Assembly (NCBI RefSeq): GCF_001258055.1
Contig: NZ_CVRM01000034.1
Location: 62,001 to 126,000, forward strand
From: Phaeobacter italicus
GTDB taxonomy: Bacteria > Pseudomonadota > Alphaproteobacteria > Rhodobacterales > Rhodobacteraceae
Length of the DNA stretch: 64,000 bases
Reading direction: 5' to 3'
Made by a program: the position numbers and the translations under genes. Under the pieces are notes generated by a model. It searched no databases. It was not told the DNA's origin and saw only the letters and a program-made list of their open reading frames with translations. Of the stretch, positions 27,958 through 36,428 are shown one piece after another (the stretch's first letter is position 1; each line of letters starts with the position of its first letter).

Positions 27958-28087
27958 GTTGATGCCGGTGATAACACAAAGGTCTCTTTTTCTTTTTCGC
28001 AGAGCTGCGATAAAGGCGTGTCCGCTTCACTCTTGAGAGAGCTGCAATCCTGCGGATCAACTTTGTCGCAAGGAAAAGGGGCACAGG

Positions 28088-28984
28088 ATGTCGCAGCAAA
28101 AACGCGAGAATGTCGATACGCCCCAAGGGCTCGCCTTTGCGATTTCAGCATATCTGATGTGGGGTTTCCTGCCGCTTTATATGAAGGCGCTTTCTCATAT
28201 GCCCGCGGCAGAGGTCGTTGCGCACCGCGTTCTGTGGTCGGTCCCGGTGGCTGGCATTCTGCTGGTGGTTCTGCGCCGCACCCGCGATTTGCAGGCTGCT
28301 TTGCGGTCCCCCAAGGTTTTGGCGATGGGCTGTGTCACTGCGGCGCTGATTTCCGTGAATTGGGGGATCTATGTCTGGTCCATTGCCACAGGGCATGCCC
28401 TGGACGCTGCATTGGGCTATTACATCAACCCATTGTTCAGCGTCATGCTGGGCGCCCTACTGCTGGGAGAGCGCCTGACTGTTGCCCAACTGGTCGCGAT
28501 CGGTTTGGCCGCCCTTGCCGTCGTTGTGCTGGCGGTGGACGCAAGAAGTTTGCCTTGGGCTGCGATTGGCCTCACGCTCAGCTGGGGGTTTTACGCCTTC
28601 TTCAAGAAATCCCTCCCGGTTGGCCCCAATCAGGGCTTCATGCTGGAGGTTTTGATCCTGACACCGCCGGCCATCGGGTATCTGGTCTATCTTGCGTCAA
28701 CCGGCGGCGCGCATTTTGGTGGTGATCTCGGGGATACGGTGCTGTTGGTTGGATGCGGTGTGGTGACGGCGGTGCCGCTCATCACCTATGCCAACGGTGC
28801 CAAGCTGTTGCGGCTGTCCACGATCGGCATCCTGCAGTATATCGCGCCGACGATGATTTTTCTCGCTGCTGTATTCCTGTTTGGAGAGGAGTTCGGGCGT
28901 GCGCGGATGATTGCCTTTCCGATGATCTGGCTGGCTCTGATTATCTATTCCACGTCCCTTGTTCGACAGATGCGTCGCGCCTAG
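28088..28984 (+). CDS. rarD: EamA-family transporter RarD
   Basis: 298 residues with about ten membrane helices in two EamA repeats. AYLMWGFLPLYMKAL, SVNWGIYVWSI and GYYINPLFSVMLG are typical RarD segments. The family is linked to chloramphenicol sensitivity in E. coli, but the natural substrate is unknown. CACAGG lies just before ATG 28088. Its last 44 bases overlap the end of the convergent SGNH hydrolase gene. Confidence 0.9.
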   Translation: MSQQKRENVDTPQGLAFAISAYLMWGFLPLYMKALSHMPAAEVVAHRVLWSVPVAGILLVVLRRTRDLQAALRSPKVLAMGCVTAALISVNWGIYVWSIATGHALDAALGYYINPLFSVMLGALLLGERLTVAQLVAIGLAALAVVVLAVDARSLPWAAIGLTLSWGFYAFFKKSLPVGPNQGFMLEVLILTPPAIGYLVYLASTGGAHFGGDLGDTVLLVGCGVVTAVPLITYANGAKLLRLSTIGILQYIAPTMIFLAAVFLFGEEFGRARMIAFPMIWLALIIYSTSLVRQMRRA

Positions 28985-29699
28985 CGGGGTGTCCCCAGCC
29001 CCTTATGGTTTTGCAGAGAACCTCGGCCCATAGGCGATAGGCCCTAGCTGATGGGTGGTAGCCATCCCGGGCCGCCATGTCCGGTGACAGGTCAATCTGG
29101 AATGGCAGGTGCAGCACGTCGGCCTGTGTTTCAGCGAGGCGGGCAAGCACCTGGTCAAGACGGGCGGCATGTTGTCCCAGAAACCAGGCGAGAGGGTTAG
29201 GCAGGGCTGGGAAACGAGCCATTGGCGGGACGCCACATAGAATGATCAATTTGGCCCGGTATTTCCGTTTCAGCAAATTGATCAGGGCGGACTGTTCCAT
29301 GTGAAACCGGGTCTTGCTGGTCAGGCGGGTCACATCGTTTACCCCCAAGGCCAGCACCACGACATCCACATCCCGACCTGTCGGTTCCTGTTGCAGGCGC
29401 AACAGCGTGTCAGCCGTGCGGTGCCCGTTGGTTGCAAGCAGACGCCAGTGCACGGCGTGGGTGCAGGAAAGCTGTGCTGCCAACTGACCCGAGAGCGCCT
29501 CTGCCTGGGTGGAAACGCCCACCCCCGCAGCGGAACTGTCCCCTGCAATCAGGATACGCAGAGGCGGATGATCGACCTTGCGAATGACATCGCCACTGCG
29601 GGGTCCGATGGGTTCTGGCAGGCGCAGCGCGCTTCGACGGACGGAAATGGCTTGTGCGACCAGAACCGGGAAAAGAATAACCCTCAGGACACGGTCCAT
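28941..29699 (-). CDS. SGNH/GDSL-type esterase or lipase
   Basis: 252 residues. A short hydrophobic N-terminus (VLRVILFPVLVAQAI) may be a membrane anchor or uncleaved signal. The hydrolase blocks follow: nucleophile Ser55 in IAGDSSAAGVG, GVND with the oxyanion Asn, and DGYHPS with the catalytic Asp-His. Residues after LCKTIRGW are encoded opposite the end of rarD and look like a non-conserved tail. ATG 29699 begins 5 bases after the stop of the SnoaL-like gene, so the pair is likely an operon. Substrate unknown. Confidence 0.85.
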   Translation of the reverse strand: MDRVLRVILFPVLVAQAISVRRSALRLPEPIGPRSGDVIRKVDHPPLRILIAGDSSAAGVGVSTQAEALSGQLAAQLSCTHAVHWRLLATNGHRTADTLLRLQQEPTGRDVDVVVLALGVNDVTRLTSKTRFHMEQSALINLLKRKYRAKLIILCGVPPMARFPALPNPLAWFLGQHAARLDQVLARLAETQADVLHLPFQIDLSPDMAARDGYHPSARAYRLWAEVLCKTIRGWGHPARRDASVEQGTWNR

Positions 29700-29704
29700 T
29701 TCAA

Positions 29705-30118
29705 TCAGCTGAGCGCGGACTGAAAGCCGATGAACCGCGGATCTTGCATAACCCGTTCCATGATTGCATCCCGCAACGCGCCGACGGTCTTGTAGGGGCG
29801 CATGACGACCTCGAACTGGGTGATAAGCCCGGTGTCGTCCAAGGTGATCAAATCGACACCAACTGCGTCCAGCTCCCCGACCTTGCATTGAAACTCCAGC
29901 GCCCAATCAGCGCCATCACCCATGATCCGGCAGTAGCGGAATTCGGTGAAGATCTGCCCGACGTGCCCTAGAATGGCAGCAACAGGCGCCCGACCCGTCC
30001 AAGTTTTCCAATAAGTCGGCGGCCGAAACTGCACGTCCTCAGCCAGCAGGGCGGCAATCGCTTTATCATCGCCCTTGGCAACGACGTTCAGCAGGGTCTC
30101 GATCGTCGGGTGGGTCAT
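29705..30118 (-). CDS. SnoaL-like (NTF2-fold) protein
   Basis: 137 residues of the NTF2-like cone fold: the start HPTIETLLNVVAKGDDKAI, RPPTYWKTWTGRAPVAAIL and WALEFQCKVGELDAVGVDL match the SnoaL-like pattern. Such proteins can be isomerases, hydrolases or non-enzymatic ligand binders; I cannot choose. ATG 30118 is preferred over an upstream frame that extends into the divergent promoter region. It is first in a two-gene unit with the SGNH hydrolase. Confidence 0.8.
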   Translation of the reverse strand: MTHPTIETLLNVVAKGDDKAIAALLAEDVQFRPPTYWKTWTGRAPVAAILGHVGQIFTEFRYCRIMGDGADWALEFQCKVGELDAVGVDLITLDDTGLITQFEVVMRPYKTVGALRDAIMERVMQDPRFIGFQSALS

Positions 30119-30238
30119 GGTATCGATCTGGTCCTTCAATCGGATGGTGCTTTCAACCCTGACGGGGGCGGTCTGCCGCGGCAAGCACGACGTTGCGAAA
30201 GCTTGCCCTGTGGTGTGCAGGGCGCTAGGGACGCGACC

Positions 30239-30892
30239 ATGACACTCTCAAGCGAATACAACCCGCCGCAGGATCCGTTGGATATTCTCTACCACGACGC
30301 AGAAATCGTGGTGGTGAACAAACCGCACGGATTGTTGAGTGTGCCGGGACGAGGGGAACATCTTGCCGATTGTTTGATCTCGCGGGTTCAGGCCGTCTTT
30401 CCCGAGGCACTTCTGGTGCATCGGCTGGACCGTGACACCTCTGGCGTGATGATCTTTGGCATGACCGCCCATGCGCAGCGGCATTTGTCGATGCAGTTTG
30501 AAAAGCGCACGACGAAAAAGGCCTATGTCGCGCGCGTGCACGGGCGCCTTGAGCCGAGAAGCGGGACAGTTGATCTGCCGTTGATCGTTGACTGGCCCAA
30601 TCGTCCCCGCCAGATGGTTTGCCATGAGACCGGGAAACCAGCCGTGACGGATTGGCGCGTGACCAAATACGAGGAGGCCGCGACACGCGTGCGTCTCACG
30701 CCGAAAACGGGTCGGTCTCATCAATTGCGGGTGCATATGCTGGCGCTAGGCCATGTCATTCTTGGGGACCCGATCTATGCCGAAGGCCCCGCAAGAAACC
30801 ATGAGCGGCTGATGCTCCATTCGGAAGAGCTGCGGGTCAAACACCCCGACAGCGGAGAATCCATGAAGTTCCGCGCAAAAGCCCCGTTCTGA
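30239..30892 (+). CDS. rluA: RluA-family pseudouridine synthase
   Basis: 217 residues, close to E. coli RluA (219). Catalytic Asp64 lies in VHRLDRDTSGV, at the same residue number as in E. coli RluA. TKKAYVARVHG, LTPKTGRSHQLRVHM and GDPIYA complete the family. There is no S4 domain, which also fits RluA rather than RluC or RluD. The expected targets are 23S rRNA U746 and tRNA U32. The gene ends 2 bases before the stop of the convergent glycosyltransferase gene, with no clear terminator between. Confidence 0.88.
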   Translation: MTLSSEYNPPQDPLDILYHDAEIVVVNKPHGLLSVPGRGEHLADCLISRVQAVFPEALLVHRLDRDTSGVMIFGMTAHAQRHLSMQFEKRTTKKAYVARVHGRLEPRSGTVDLPLIVDWPNRPRQMVCHETGKPAVTDWRVTKYEEAATRVRLTPKTGRSHQLRVHMLALGHVILGDPIYAEGPARNHERLMLHSEELRVKHPDSGESMKFRAKAPF

Positions 30893-30894
30893 GG

Positions 30895-31752
30895 TCAGAC
30901 GGAGATCCGCAGCCAGTCATGTGGAAAGATGTCGGGATTGCTCAGCTTGGGGTCTCCAAACCACTTGGCAGGCCCCGCGACCCGTCGACCTGGCGTTTGA
31001 TTGAGCCATGCCGCCCACCAGGAGAAAGAGCTGTTGCCGATGATGTTGTGCTGACACAGGCTCATCAGGCGCATGTCTTCAAAATCGGTCTCTGGCCCAT
31101 TGAAGTCGACAACAACCTTTTCGCAAGGCAGTGACAGGTTGTCCTTGGCCCACTGGGGGTCATCGGAAAAGACATAGACGATTGGGTCGCCCTGCAGACC
31201 ATCCAGCACCTTTGCCAATGCCGCATCGTAGTAGGCCTGATCACACAGAACATGTGCCGCAAAGGTCAGGTAATCGCCTCGTCGCACATGCAGAGAAATC
31301 GCAGTGCTTTCCGCGATTCTGGCGGCCATTTCGGCGTTTTGCTGATTGGAAAACGCGGGGAAAGTGAAATCGCTCCGGATACGTTCAGCGCTGTTTTGAA
31401 AATACTTCTGGCTCTGCCAATAGCCATGAAGATAGCTGTTGTCGCCCCAGTCCTCGAAAGCCGGATTATACCCAAGACCCCGCTCGCGGCGAAAATATGG
31501 TTTGGCGCCGACTTTCTGCCCGATGCCGCGCCAGATTGCGTACCGCAGTGGATTCGTCTGTTTCAAAGGCGGCAGGTGAACGGGATCGGCAAGCTCTAGA
31601 TCAAACACGCGGGTCAGTACGCCCTCACCACGCAAAATGGCCCCACGGCTGTCCAATGCAAGCGGAACGCCTGCCCGGTCGGCCAGGGCGCGGCCGGCGG
31701 CATATTGGAACATCTGGTTTCCCAGTCGGCCATGCAGGCGGGTGATGATCAT
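30895..31752 (-). CDS. GT11-family glycosyltransferase (alpha-1,2-fucosyltransferase-like)
   Basis: 285 residues. It starts with RLHGRLGNQMFQYAAGRALA, the GT11 N-terminal motif. SLHVRRGDY is the GDP-fucose-binding HxRRxD motif, and IIGNSSFSWWAAWL is the third conserved block. Bacterial GT11 enzymes add alpha-1,2-fucose to surface glycans. No GDP-fucose synthesis genes lie nearby, so the donor supply would be encoded elsewhere and the fucose specificity is family inference. It is isolated from any polysaccharide cluster. Confidence 0.85.
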   Translation of the reverse strand: MIITRLHGRLGNQMFQYAAGRALADRAGVPLALDSRGAILRGEGVLTRVFDLELADPVHLPPLKQTNPLRYAIWRGIGQKVGAKPYFRRERGLGYNPAFEDWGDNSYLHGYWQSQKYFQNSAERIRSDFTFPAFSNQQNAEMAARIAESTAISLHVRRGDYLTFAAHVLCDQAYYDAALAKVLDGLQGDPIVYVFSDDPQWAKDNLSLPCEKVVVDFNGPETDFEDMRLMSLCQHNIIGNSSFSWWAAWLNQTPGRRVAGPAKWFGDPKLSNPDIFPHDWLRISV

Positions 31753-31813
31753 CGCAGGCTCCTCTCGGCTCTTGCGATGTCATATGCTTCTGCGGCGGCT
31801 CTGGCCAGCCTTG

Positions 31814-32314
31814 CTATTGGGCGGTACGTCTTTGCGTTTCCCATTGCGCGAATCCGGCAACCCCGAAGGCAGGGTCTGGCTCCTCGTTCAGGTAGCTCAG
31901 GATTTCGATCGAGTGGCCGTCAGGATCCTTGAAATAGACCGAAAGCGCAGGCATCCAGCCAAGAACCACTGGCTCTTCTGTGGGGGCGCCGTTGAAATCG
32001 AGGGGCTGCACGCCGACATCGCTCAGCCGGTCGCAAATGCCATCCATTGCGGCGGGCGTGCTGCGAAACGCCATGTGCAGGCGCATGCCCATCGGAGCCG
32101 TCCCCGTCCCCCACAGGCCCAGCATCCCCTGTTCTGGGCCACCCACCCAGAGAAACGCAACCTGACGTTCCGGCAGGACGCGGGCCAGTTCAAGCCCGAT
32201 GATGTCGCGATAAAATGCGATGGAACGATCCAGATCGCGGACTGTTAGGTGGGTTTCATATACCCCGGTGAGTTCTGTGCCGATGGTGGCTGTGGTGGTC
32301 ACGTGGTGGTTCAT
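31814..32314 (-). CDS. VOC-family protein (glyoxalase/dioxygenase superfamily)
   Basis: 166 residues. It has the two paired beta-alpha-beta units of the VOC fold: YETHLTVRDLDRSIAFYRDI at the start and LSVYFKDPDGHSIEILSYL at the end, with metal ligands likely at the His of THL and Glu of IEIL. VOC proteins range from glyoxalases to antibiotic-modifying enzymes; the substrate is unknown. A SoxR/MerR-like palindrome lies about 50 bases upstream of its start, so stress regulation is possible. Confidence 0.82.
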   Translation of the reverse strand: MNHHVTTTATIGTELTGVYETHLTVRDLDRSIAFYRDIIGLELARVLPERQVAFLWVGGPEQGMLGLWGTGTAPMGMRLHMAFRSTPAAMDGICDRLSDVGVQPLDFNGAPTEEPVVLGWMPALSVYFKDPDGHSIEILSYLNEEPDPAFGVAGFAQWETQRRTAQ

Positions 32315-32353
32315 CTGTCCTTTTCCTTGTCACTCAGTTGATCAGGAATGGCG

Positions 32354-32420
32354 AGCCTGCATGCTCAAGTCAGGTTGAGGTCAAGCGATTTGTCCTCCTT
32401 GTCCGGCGATCATGCAGGCT
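32354..32420. repeat. 10-bp inverted repeat in the divergent VOC / glyoxalase-related region
   Basis: AGCCTGCATG (32354-32363) and CATGCAGGCT (32411-32420) are perfect inverted copies 47 bases apart, enclosing the palindrome at 32364-32379. Confidence 0.5.
32364..32379 (-). promoter_or_regulatory. SoxR/MerR-like palindrome upstream of the VOC gene
   Basis: On the minus strand, CTCAA-CCTGAC-TTGAG follows a TTGACC that could be a -35. SoxR operators have CCTCAA-n6-TTGAGG in the same place. A good -10 is missing. Confidence 0.3.
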
Positions 32421-32605
32421 TGACGTGACCACGGCTATGTCACTATGCCGGTTTGCAGGGGACGAGGCCCCGCCGCCCGCGGTTTTGAACCAAGGTGAAC
32501 CCTCGAATTGATTTCTCTGTCTTTTGCTCATCCACGCGATGCGCCAATGGCAATGCGGGCCCCGTTTTCAGGCGCATCTTGTTGATTGAACAAGAGGCAA
32601 GACAA

Positions 32606-33061
32606 ATGACACATCAAGACGAGCTCCCAACTGTCGGGAACCTCAAACAGCAGGCGCGCCGGCTCCGCCAGCAGCTGCAAACCCGTAATCTGGACCTGTC
32701 TCATAGTGCGGCGCTTGAGATGGTTGCGCAGCAGTATGGCTTTCGCGACTGGAACACGCTCAGCGCCAAGGCCGAAAGACCTTTGTCAAACGGACGACCG
32801 CAGACCCTTAGGGTTGGGCAGACGCTGCGCGGCACATATCTTGGGCAGCCCTTCACCGCAGAACTTCTGGGCCTCAAAGTCTTTGCAGAAGGCGCGCGTC
32901 GGCGCGTGACGCTGCATCTGCATGAAGCGGTCGACGTGGTTCAGTTTGACAGCTTCTCGGCCTGGCGCCAAAGGATCACGGGGACCATTGGATGGGACGG
33001 GCGTTCAGCTGAATGCACGTCGGACGGACAACCGCAGCTAGTGTTGGATCTCCCTGATTAG
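32606..33061 (+). CDS. Glyoxalase-superfamily-related small protein (PF20066-like N-terminus)
   Basis: 151 residues. Residues 9-60 hold a recognisable block, LKQQARRLRQQL then SHSAALEMVAQQYGFRDWNT, found in proteins annotated as glyoxalase-superfamily in Rhodobacteraceae. The rest (GQTLRGTYLGQPFTAELLGL onward) is beta-rich and I do not recognise it. No catalytic residues can be assigned. GAGG lies 9 bases before ATG 32606. It is divergent from the VOC gene and convergent with the aldehyde dehydrogenase across a terminator. Confidence 0.7.
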   Translation: MTHQDELPTVGNLKQQARRLRQQLQTRNLDLSHSAALEMVAQQYGFRDWNTLSAKAERPLSNGRPQTLRVGQTLRGTYLGQPFTAELLGLKVFAEGARRRVTLHLHEAVDVVQFDSFSAWRQRITGTIGWDGRSAECTSDGQPQLVLDLPD

Positions 33062-33079
33062 AGCCTGTTTTGACCCCCG

Positions 33080-33114
33080 CAAAAACAAAGAGCCGCCCGT
33101 TTAGGCGGCTCTTC
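33080..33114. terminator. Terminator between convergent small protein and aldehyde dehydrogenase
   Basis: Perfect 8-bp stem GAGCCGCC / GGCGGCTC with a CGTTTA loop. The minus-strand tail TTTGTTTTTG is the stronger side, serving the dehydrogenase. Confidence 0.8.
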
Positions 33115-33137
33115 TCATCTACGATTTCGGCGGGTGC

Positions 33138-34577
33138 TTATTCAGCAGCCCAACCACCGACGGCTTTGATCTCGAGGAAATCCTCGATCCCCCAGCTGCC
33201 ACCTTCGCGACCATTGCCAGATTGCTTCATGCCGCCGAACGGAGAGCCTGCCGAGCGGGATTTACCGTTCATCTCAATCATACCGGCACGCAGTTTGCGG
33301 GCCATGCGATTTGCGCGGTTTGCGTCCTGGGTCTGAACATAGTTGGTTAGGCCATAGGGCGTGTCATTGGCGATCTCGATAGCCTCTTCTTCGGTCTCGA
33401 AGGGAATGATTGACAGAACCGGGCCAAAAATCTCCTCGCGGGCGATGGTCATCTGATTGTTCACATCAGCAAATACGGTGGGTTTGACATAGAACCCTTT
33501 GTTCAGCCCATCCGGGCGCCCGGTGCCGCCAGCGACAAGGCGCGCGCCTTCGTCGATGCCTTTCTGGATCAGGTCCTGGATTTTGTTCCACTGCAGTTCG
33601 TTCACAACGGGGCCAATGTGCCGGCCTTCCTTGGAGGCGGGGCCAACTTCGACCTTGGCAGCGACAGCAGCGGCTTCTTCGACGGCTTGATCGTAAATGC
33701 CTTTCTGAACCAGCATCCGGCTCGGAGCGTTACAGCTCTGGCCTGTGTTGTTCATCATGTGCAGCACGCCACGTTTGACCGCCTTTTCGTCGGCATCTTC
33801 AAAAATGACATTTGCCCCTTTGCCGCCCAGTTCGAGATGAACCTTCTTGAGGGTGTCTGCGGCGGCCTTGGAAATGGCAGTGCCTGCGCGGGTAGAGCCG
33901 GTGAAAGAGACCATGTCGATATCCGGGTGGCTGGACAGCTGGGTGCCTACACCTGCGCCATCCCCGTTGACCAGATTGAACACACCAGCAGGGAAGCCTG
34001 CTTCGTCCATCATTTCCGCAAAGATCATCGCATTGAGCGGGCTCTGCTCGGAGGGTTTCAGCACCATTGTACAGCCCGCAATGGCTGCGGCTCCGACTTT
34101 CAGTGTGATCTGGTTCATCGGCCAGTTCCACGGCGTGATCAGTGCAGCGACCCCTACCGCTTCGTGGATGATGCGGTCGTTGGGCGCGTGATCGCCTAGC
34201 GGGTGTTCAAACGCAAAGCTCTTTGCTGCGCGGATGAAGTTTTGCAGGTGGTAGCTGCCGGCCCCGGCCTGTTGGGTCCGCGCCATGTCAATCGGTGCGC
34301 CCATCTCCGCGCTCATGGCCTGTGCCAGATCTTCGGTGCGGGTCTCGTAGATGGCGATCAGCTTTTCAACCAGCGCGATGCGGTCTTCAACTGGGGTTGC
34401 CATCCAACCCGGCAGCGCGGCTTTGGCTGCGGCAACTGCAGCATTTGTGTCAGCTTCACCACCGAGAGAGATCACAGCACAGGGGGATTCGGTGGATGGG
34501 TCGATGACCTCGAAGTCATTGGAAGACGCGGGGGCGACCCATTGGCCGTTGATGTAGAAATCACGTTTTTCGATCAT
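33138..34577 (-). CDS. NAD(P)-dependent aldehyde dehydrogenase
   Basis: 479 residues, full-length ALDH. TPWNWPMNQITLKVGAA binds the cofactor, FTGSTRAGTAI is the Rossmann turn, LELGGKGAN holds the general-base Glu and NTGQSCNAPSRM the catalytic Cys. It ends with the usual PFGGMKQSGNGREGG. The NAD site lacks features that would fix substrate class, so only the general reaction, aldehyde to acid, is claimed. It is divergent from the peroxiredoxin gene; a 14-bp palindrome lies between them. Confidence 0.92.
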   Translation of the reverse strand: MIEKRDFYINGQWVAPASSNDFEVIDPSTESPCAVISLGGEADTNAAVAAAKAALPGWMATPVEDRIALVEKLIAIYETRTEDLAQAMSAEMGAPIDMARTQQAGAGSYHLQNFIRAAKSFAFEHPLGDHAPNDRIIHEAVGVAALITPWNWPMNQITLKVGAAAIAGCTMVLKPSEQSPLNAMIFAEMMDEAGFPAGVFNLVNGDGAGVGTQLSSHPDIDMVSFTGSTRAGTAISKAAADTLKKVHLELGGKGANVIFEDADEKAVKRGVLHMMNNTGQSCNAPSRMLVQKGIYDQAVEEAAAVAAKVEVGPASKEGRHIGPVVNELQWNKIQDLIQKGIDEGARLVAGGTGRPDGLNKGFYVKPTVFADVNNQMTIAREEIFGPVLSIIPFETEEEAIEIANDTPYGLTNYVQTQDANRANRMARKLRAGMIEMNGKSRSAGSPFGGMKQSGNGREGGSWGIEDFLEIKAVGGWAAE

Positions 34578-34669
34578 GACTGACCTCCCAGATGTCAGAA
34601 TTTGACGGGCTTGCCCGCAATTGGCGTCACTCTGTCATTGCGATATCGGATCGGCAAGAGGGCGTGAGA

Positions 34670-34683
34670 AATTTGATCAAATT
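34670..34683. promoter_or_regulatory. 14-bp palindrome between divergent ALDH and peroxiredoxin genes
   Basis: AATTTGATCAAATT is a perfect palindrome in locally AT-rich DNA, 93 bases from the ALDH start. A candidate operator for an unknown regulator. Confidence 0.4.
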
Positions 34684-34876
34684 ATTCACCTGTTGGCAAG
34701 ACAAGGGAAATGTTCTCCCTTTTTCGCCGGGTCCGGAACAATCACTGCACTGTGGGTCGCGCCTCAATCGTGATCGTCTTTTCCGGTGAAGTTTGCGCAT
34801 CAAGGGTTTAACCTGCCTCCGCAGTGGTTAGGTTAGCGCCATACCATGTATCCATTTGACAGCAGAGGAGAGACCC

Positions 34877-35530
34877 ATGGGTTTGCGTATCAATGATGTG
34901 GTTCCGGATTTCACCGCAGAAACCGACCAGGGCACCATCTCGTTCCACGATTGGATCGGAGACAGCTGGGCGATTCTGTTTTCTCACCCCAAGGACTTTA
35001 CCCCTGTCTGCACCACCGAATTCGGCGCGGTCGCGCAGCTGGCGGATGAATGGGCCAAGCGCAACACCAAGGTGATTGGTGTTTCCGTCGACGGTGCCGA
35101 GGACCACAAGAAGTGGAAAGGCGATATCGAAACATTTGCGGGCACCCCCGCGGGCTTCCCGATTATCGCGGATGAAGGTCTTGCGGTGTCCAAAGCGTTC
35201 GACATGCTTCCTGCCGAGGCCTATCTGCCCGACGGCCGGACGCCCGCCGATAGCGCAACGGTGCGCTCTGTCTTCATCATCGGGCCCGACAAGCAGCTGA
35301 AACTGTCCATGACCTATCCAATGACAGTTGGCCGCAACTTTGCGGAAATCCTGCGGGCGCTTGACGGTCTGCAGATGTCGATCGGCAACGGTGTTGCGAC
35401 ACCTGCCAACTGGGTTCCGGGCGAGGATGTCATTATCCCGCCAACCGTTTCGAACGAGGACGCAAAAGCCAAGTTTGGCGAGTTCGAGACGATCTTCCCT
35501 TACCTGCGCAAAACCAAAGCGCCGCAGTGA
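34877..35530 (+). CDS. 1-Cys peroxiredoxin (Prx6 type)
   Basis: 217 residues. Peroxidatic Cys45 lies in SHPKDFTPVCTTE, with the Thr and Pro of the PxxxTxxC motif. No resolving cysteine is present in the C-terminal part, and the PANWVPGEDVIIPP segment is the Prx6 dimer region. It should reduce hydrogen and organic peroxides in the cytosol. I start at ATG 34877 with GAGGAGAG just upstream; the in-frame TTG before it is unlikely. A strong terminator follows, so it is monocistronic. Confidence 0.93.
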   Translation: MGLRINDVVPDFTAETDQGTISFHDWIGDSWAILFSHPKDFTPVCTTEFGAVAQLADEWAKRNTKVIGVSVDGAEDHKKWKGDIETFAGTPAGFPIIADEGLAVSKAFDMLPAEAYLPDGRTPADSATVRSVFIIGPDKQLKLSMTYPMTVGRNFAEILRALDGLQMSIGNGVATPANWVPGEDVIIPPTVSNEDAKAKFGEFETIFPYLRKTKAPQ

Positions 35531-35556
35531 TCGCGTAAACCTGCGCAATGAACAAC

Positions 35557-35582
35557 AAAGGGGCCGCATGGCCCCTTTTTTC
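35557..35582. terminator. Terminator between peroxiredoxin and GT25 genes
   Basis: AAAGGGGCC / GGCCCCTTT stem with a GCAT loop and six Ts on plus. The A-rich left side lets it serve the convergent gene too. Confidence 0.88.
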
Positions 35583-35606
35583 GTTTTGCAGTCTGGTGGC
35601 CGCTTC

Positions 35607-36323
35607 CTAACTGCCTTTCGACAAACTTGTAATAGCTGCGCGATAGCGCGCCCGGTGCCAAGTTCGTTTGAGCTGGTCCATGCGGCTGCGTTTTTTCTGG
35701 ATGGTGGAGCCGCCGTGGCTTGCGGCAGCGCTCTTGATGCAGCTGGGCCAGAGCGTCAGACTATCGACGCCGGTTTCCCACCGCATCTGCAGCCAGGTAT
35801 CTACCGGACGGTCAAACCGCTCTGATTGAGACCACAATGAATGTGCTGCGTCCTTGCCAAGCAGGTAAAGCGCGGCGGTCAGGCCGATCTCTTGAGGGCG
35901 AAACAGCGTCACATCACCCTTCGTTGCGACTACCGATTTGGGCTTTTCGCGCGGGGCCATGGGAAATCGGATCAGGCTCTGCCTGTCTGCGTGGTCCAGT
36001 GCGATTTGCAAGGCATCAGCGAAACCATCAGTCGTGACAACGTCATCTTCTGCGACAAAACCAAAATCCGCCTCGCCCTCCGCGATGGCCTTCCAGGCTT
36101 TGCGATGTGAGAGAAAGCAGCCGATCTCTGAGGGCATGAGCGGGAAGGGATAGCGCGGATCCAGCAAATGCGGCACTGAAACCTGGGCACGTTCCTGAGC
36201 CGACATCTTTCGCCCGTCCACAGCGTCCAGAACCTGCCCGCCTGGCAGTGTCTGAACCAGTGCGGAGACGAGATCTGTGCGCGCTGTGCTTGCCGCGAGA
36301 TGTATCACGTATGATTTGGTCAT
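35607..36323 (-). CDS. GT25-family glycosyltransferase (LPS-type)
   Basis: 238 residues. SYVIHLAASTARTDLV at the start, EIGCFLSHRKAWKAIAEG in the middle and FVAEDDVVTTDG with the acidic metal-binding pair are the GT25 signature. Family members add galactose or other sugars to lipo-oligosaccharide. There is no membrane anchor. It lies downstream of pnp on the same strand but behind pnp's terminator, so it probably has its own promoter. Donor and acceptor are unknown. Confidence 0.85.
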   Translation of the reverse strand: MTKSYVIHLAASTARTDLVSALVQTLPGGQVLDAVDGRKMSAQERAQVSVPHLLDPRYPFPLMPSEIGCFLSHRKAWKAIAEGEADFGFVAEDDVVTTDGFADALQIALDHADRQSLIRFPMAPREKPKSVVATKGDVTLFRPQEIGLTAALYLLGKDAAHSLWSQSERFDRPVDTWLQMRWETGVDSLTLWPSCIKSAAASHGGSTIQKKRSRMDQLKRTWHRARYRAAITSLSKGS

Positions 36324-36373
36324 GGAGTCTTGCTAGGTGTTTTGCAGCAAGCCGTCCAGTCAGGCCATCCAGC

Positions 36374-36402
36374 AAAAAGCCCCGGTGAAACACCGGGGCT
36401 TT
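36374..36402 (-). terminator. Intrinsic terminator of pnp
   Basis: On the minus strand, AGCCCCGGTG / CACCGGGGCT with a TTT loop, then a T-run (five As at 36374-36378 on plus). Confidence 0.88.
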
Positions 36403-36428
36403 CTCATTTTCAGAAGCAAGAGGAGGGA

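Noticed and set aside
34702-34727. Hairpin AGGGA/TCCCT with a T-run between ALDH and peroxiredoxin, perhaps the end of a small RNA
   Set aside because: The stem is only five base pairs and no promoter is evident upstream.
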